Of a DNA stretch of 31,431 nt, positions 29,575 to 31,431 are shown one piece after another. Origin of the DNA: a virus; the IMG/VR virus record IMGVR_UViG_3300024346_000323, positions 1 through 31,431 of that record. The stretch is one strand, 5' to 3'. Below the pieces are notes generated by a model. It was not told the origin of the DNA. It saw only the letters and a program-made list of their open reading frames with translations, and did no database searches. Both the position numbers and the translations under genes were made by a program. Numbering within the stretch: the first letter of the stretch is position 1; each line of letters begins with the position of its first letter.

Positions 29575-30775
29575 TCAAAATGTCTTAGACGCATCCTTAG
29601 AAAGGATTGATTACACTTTCAATAATTTTGAAAAAATCTATCTTTCTTATAGTGGCGGTAAAGATTCTACTGTTATGCTTCATTTAGTAATGGAATTTGC
29701 TAAAAAGTATAATAAAAAAATAGGTCTTTTATTTATTGATTTGGAAGGTCAATATAAATTAACTATTGATCACATCCAGTTATGCTATGAAATGTATGCA
29801 GATTTAATTGAACCTTATTGGGTTTGCTTACCTATACATTTGAGAAATGCTGTATCAGTATTTGAAACACATTGGAAATGTTGGGATAAATCAGCAGAAA
29901 AATCTTGGATAAGAGAATTTCCTAAAAATGCTATTACCAATTATGACTATTTCCCATTTTTTCACGATGGAATGGAATTTGAAGAATTTGTACCTGAATT
30001 TGGCAAATGGTATGCAAAAGGTAAAACTTGCGCGTGTTTTGTAGGTATTCGAGCAGATGAATCTCTTAATCGTTTTAGAAGTATTAATAGCAAATCTAAA
30101 ATTAGATTTAATGATAAATCTTGGACTACAAAGGTAGTAGATAATGTTTACAATGTTTATCCAGTATATGATTGGAAAACACAAGATTTGTGGGTATATC
30201 ACGCAAAAAATAAACATTTACCTTACAATAGATTATATGATTTAATGCATTTAGCAGGGTTAAAATTGTCACAAATGCGTATTTGTCAACCATATGGTGA
30301 TGATCAACGTAGGGGATTATGGCTATTCCATTTAATTGAGCCTGAAACTTGGGGTAAAGTTGTAGCACGAGTTAATGGTGCTAATAGTGGAGCATTATAT
30401 GTAAATGAATCAGGTAATATGACAGGATATAGAAAAATAAGTAAACCTGATGGTCACACTTGGCAATCTTTTGCTAATTTATTAATTGATTCAATGCCAC
30501 CAAAAACAAGGGTTCATTATCAAAACAAAATATCAGTATTTGTTAAATGGTGGATGGATAGAGGATATTCAGATGGTATTCCTGATGAAGCAGATTACAA
30601 ATTAGAATCTGACAAAAAAGTACCAAGTTGGAGAAGAATATGCAAATCATTATTAAGAAATGATTATTGGTGTAAAGGATTATCTTTTACACAGCATAAA
30701 AGTGAAGCATACAATAAGTATTTAAAACTTATTGAATCGAAAAAAAACAAATGGCAATTAAATATTTTTAACTAA
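29555..30775 (+). CDS. IbrA-like PAPS-reductase-family protein (DUF3440 type)
   Basis: A 406-residue ATP-binding PP-loop protein. The PP-loop SGGKDS is at residues 33-38, followed by the family segment FVGIRADESLNR (162-173) and a Trp/Asp-containing block (NVYPVYDWKTQDLW) near 205. That arrangement matches DUF3440 proteins such as IbrA rather than the cysH sulfate-assimilation enzyme. PP-loop enzymes adenylate substrates, sometimes to pass sulfur. It is followed by a ParB-domain protein gene, as ibrB follows ibrA. The reaction in phages is unknown; a link to modified nucleic acid or regulation is possible. Confidence 0.85.
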   Translation: MSKLYSNQNVLDASLERIDYTFNNFEKIYLSYSGGKDSTVMLHLVMEFAKKYNKKIGLLFIDLEGQYKLTIDHIQLCYEMYADLIEPYWVCLPIHLRNAVSVFETHWKCWDKSAEKSWIREFPKNAITNYDYFPFFHDGMEFEEFVPEFGKWYAKGKTCACFVGIRADESLNRFRSINSKSKIRFNDKSWTTKVVDNVYNVYPVYDWKTQDLWVYHAKNKHLPYNRLYDLMHLAGLKLSQMRICQPYGDDQRRGLWLFHLIEPETWGKVVARVNGANSGALYVNESGNMTGYRKISKPDGHTWQSFANLLIDSMPPKTRVHYQNKISVFVKWWMDRGYSDGIPDEADYKLESDKKVPSWRRICKSLLRNDYWCKGLSFTQHKSEAYNKYLKLIESKKNKWQLNIFN

Positions 30776-30779
30776 TAAA

Positions 30780-30786
30780 CTACCAC
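30780..30786 (+). promoter_or_regulatory. CTACCAC leader motif
   Basis: CTACCAC, then AAA, then the ATG at 30790, following the stop of the IbrA-like gene. Confidence 0.6.
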
Positions 30787-30789
30787 AAA

Positions 30790-31431
30790 ATGAAACAAAC
30801 ATTAGAAACATTAATCAGTGAAATTAATAATTATTCACTTGATGAAAAAATTGAAGCAATTAATTCAATTAAAAAAGAATTGCACAAAATTAGTCCATTT
30901 AGCAATGAGCCAGTAGATTGCGTTATTTGGGTAAAAAATAATTCAGTACACGCAAATGACTATAACCCAAATTCAGTTGCTCCTCCTGAAATGAAATTAT
31001 TGCATATTTCAATTAGTGAAGATGGATATACACAGCCAATTGTATCAATGTTGGAAGAAAATGGTATGCGTGAAGTAATTGATGGATTTCATAGACATCG
31101 TGTTGGGAAAGAATATGAAGATGTGCAAAATCGTGTACATTCATATTTGCCTGTTGTAACTATCAATGAAAATAGAAAAGATAAAGCAGATAGAATTGCA
31201 TCTACTATTCGTCATAACCGTGCAAGAGGTAAACATAAAGTTACTGCAATGAGTGATATTGTAGTTGACTTAAAAAAACGTAATTGGAGTGATGAAAAAA
31301 TTGCACGTGAATTGGGTATGGATCCTGATGAAGTATTACGATTATCGCAAATTTCAGGACTTGCAGAAATGTTTGAAGACAAAGAATTTTCAATGTCTTG
31401 GGATATTGATTCAATTAATAATGATGATAAC
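30790..31431 (+). CDS. IbrB-like ParB-domain protein (3' end outside window)
   Basis: At least 214 residues, cut by the right edge. The ParB/sulfiredoxin-type fold is visible: TQPIV near 81, EVIDGFHRHRVG with the ParB box DGFHR at 98-102, IRHNRARGKHK at 140-150, then a helix-turn-helix-like region (SDEKIARELGMDPDEVLRLSQISG). The N-terminal 50 residues are helical. Proteins of this kind pair with IbrA-like PP-loop proteins in bacterial and phage genomes. ParB-fold domains can be DNA-binding, CTPase or nuclease; which applies here is not clear. Confidence 0.85.
   Translation, partial: MKQTLETLISEINNYSLDEKIEAINSIKKELHKISPFSNEPVDCVIWVKNNSVHANDYNPNSVAPPEMKLLHISISEDGYTQPIVSMLEENGMREVIDGFHRHRVGKEYEDVQNRVHSYLPVVTINENRKDKADRIASTIRHNRARGKHKVTAMSDIVVDLKKRNWSDEKIARELGMDPDEVLRLSQISGLAEMFEDKEFSMSWDIDSINNDDN

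Noticed and set aside
29891-30217. A 108-codon minus-strand frame inside the IbrA-like gene
   Set aside because: It is Phe/Ile/Tyr-rich, as expected from the reverse of an AT-rich gene, and no promoter or leader precedes it.

Overview
The window looks like about 31 kb of a tailed, siphovirus-like double-stranded DNA phage (or a prophage) of a Bacteroidetes host. The host call rests on promoters. Several intergenic gaps carry the Bacteroidetes -7 box TAnnTTTG or a near variant, in the best cases with a TTG/TTTG element 19-20 bases upstream, and almost no gene has a good Shine-Dalgarno sequence. The DNA is AT-rich, genes are tightly packed, often with 1-26 base overlaps, and I saw no tRNA, rRNA, CRISPR array, insertion sequence, integrase or lysogeny repressor. 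Both edges cut a gene.

Layout: (1) 2-2386: M15-type peptidase (probable endolysin), a 30-residue membrane peptide, a VRR-NUC nuclease and the terminase small and large subunits. (2) 2525-10547: small unknowns, a probable tail-assembly chaperone that appears to use a -1 frameshift at a run of nine T, the tape measure protein (785 aa), and two large tail/baseplate proteins. (3) 10557-14201: a GT-A-type glycosyltransferase, the portal protein (with a DnaJ-like zinc-binding insertion) and a MuF-like head protein. (4) 14184-16139, minus strand: a six-gene island with ThyX, a MazG-like small protein, an SSB-like small protein, a zinc-finger protein and two unknowns. It splits the head genes. (5) 16234-21460: a small unknown, scaffold-like protein, major capsid protein, a Cys-rich virion protein, head-tail joining proteins and a candidate tail tube protein. 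(6) 21506-25693: two small membrane proteins (holin candidates), a tail fibre, small unknowns, a metallophosphoesterase and a small HExxH protein. (7) 25926-31431: a probably early operon behind the best promoter in the window, with five small unknowns, a RecT annealing protein, a YqaJ/RecB-like exonuclease, and an IbrA-like PAPS-reductase-family protein followed by an IbrB-like ParB-domain protein.

Regulation is unusually legible. Strong hairpin terminators close the capsid, tail and membrane-protein units, and two of them abut or overlap the next promoter. Three genes (10557, 22028, 24113) have a -7 box ending exactly four bases before ATG, which predicts leaderless or nearly leaderless mRNAs. 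Six genes of the right-hand region share CTACCAC one to four bases before ATG, a signal that I did not see before any late gene. The candidates most worth testing are this leader motif, the frameshifted tail gene, and the IbrA/IbrB-like pair with its overlapping 135-residue partner.
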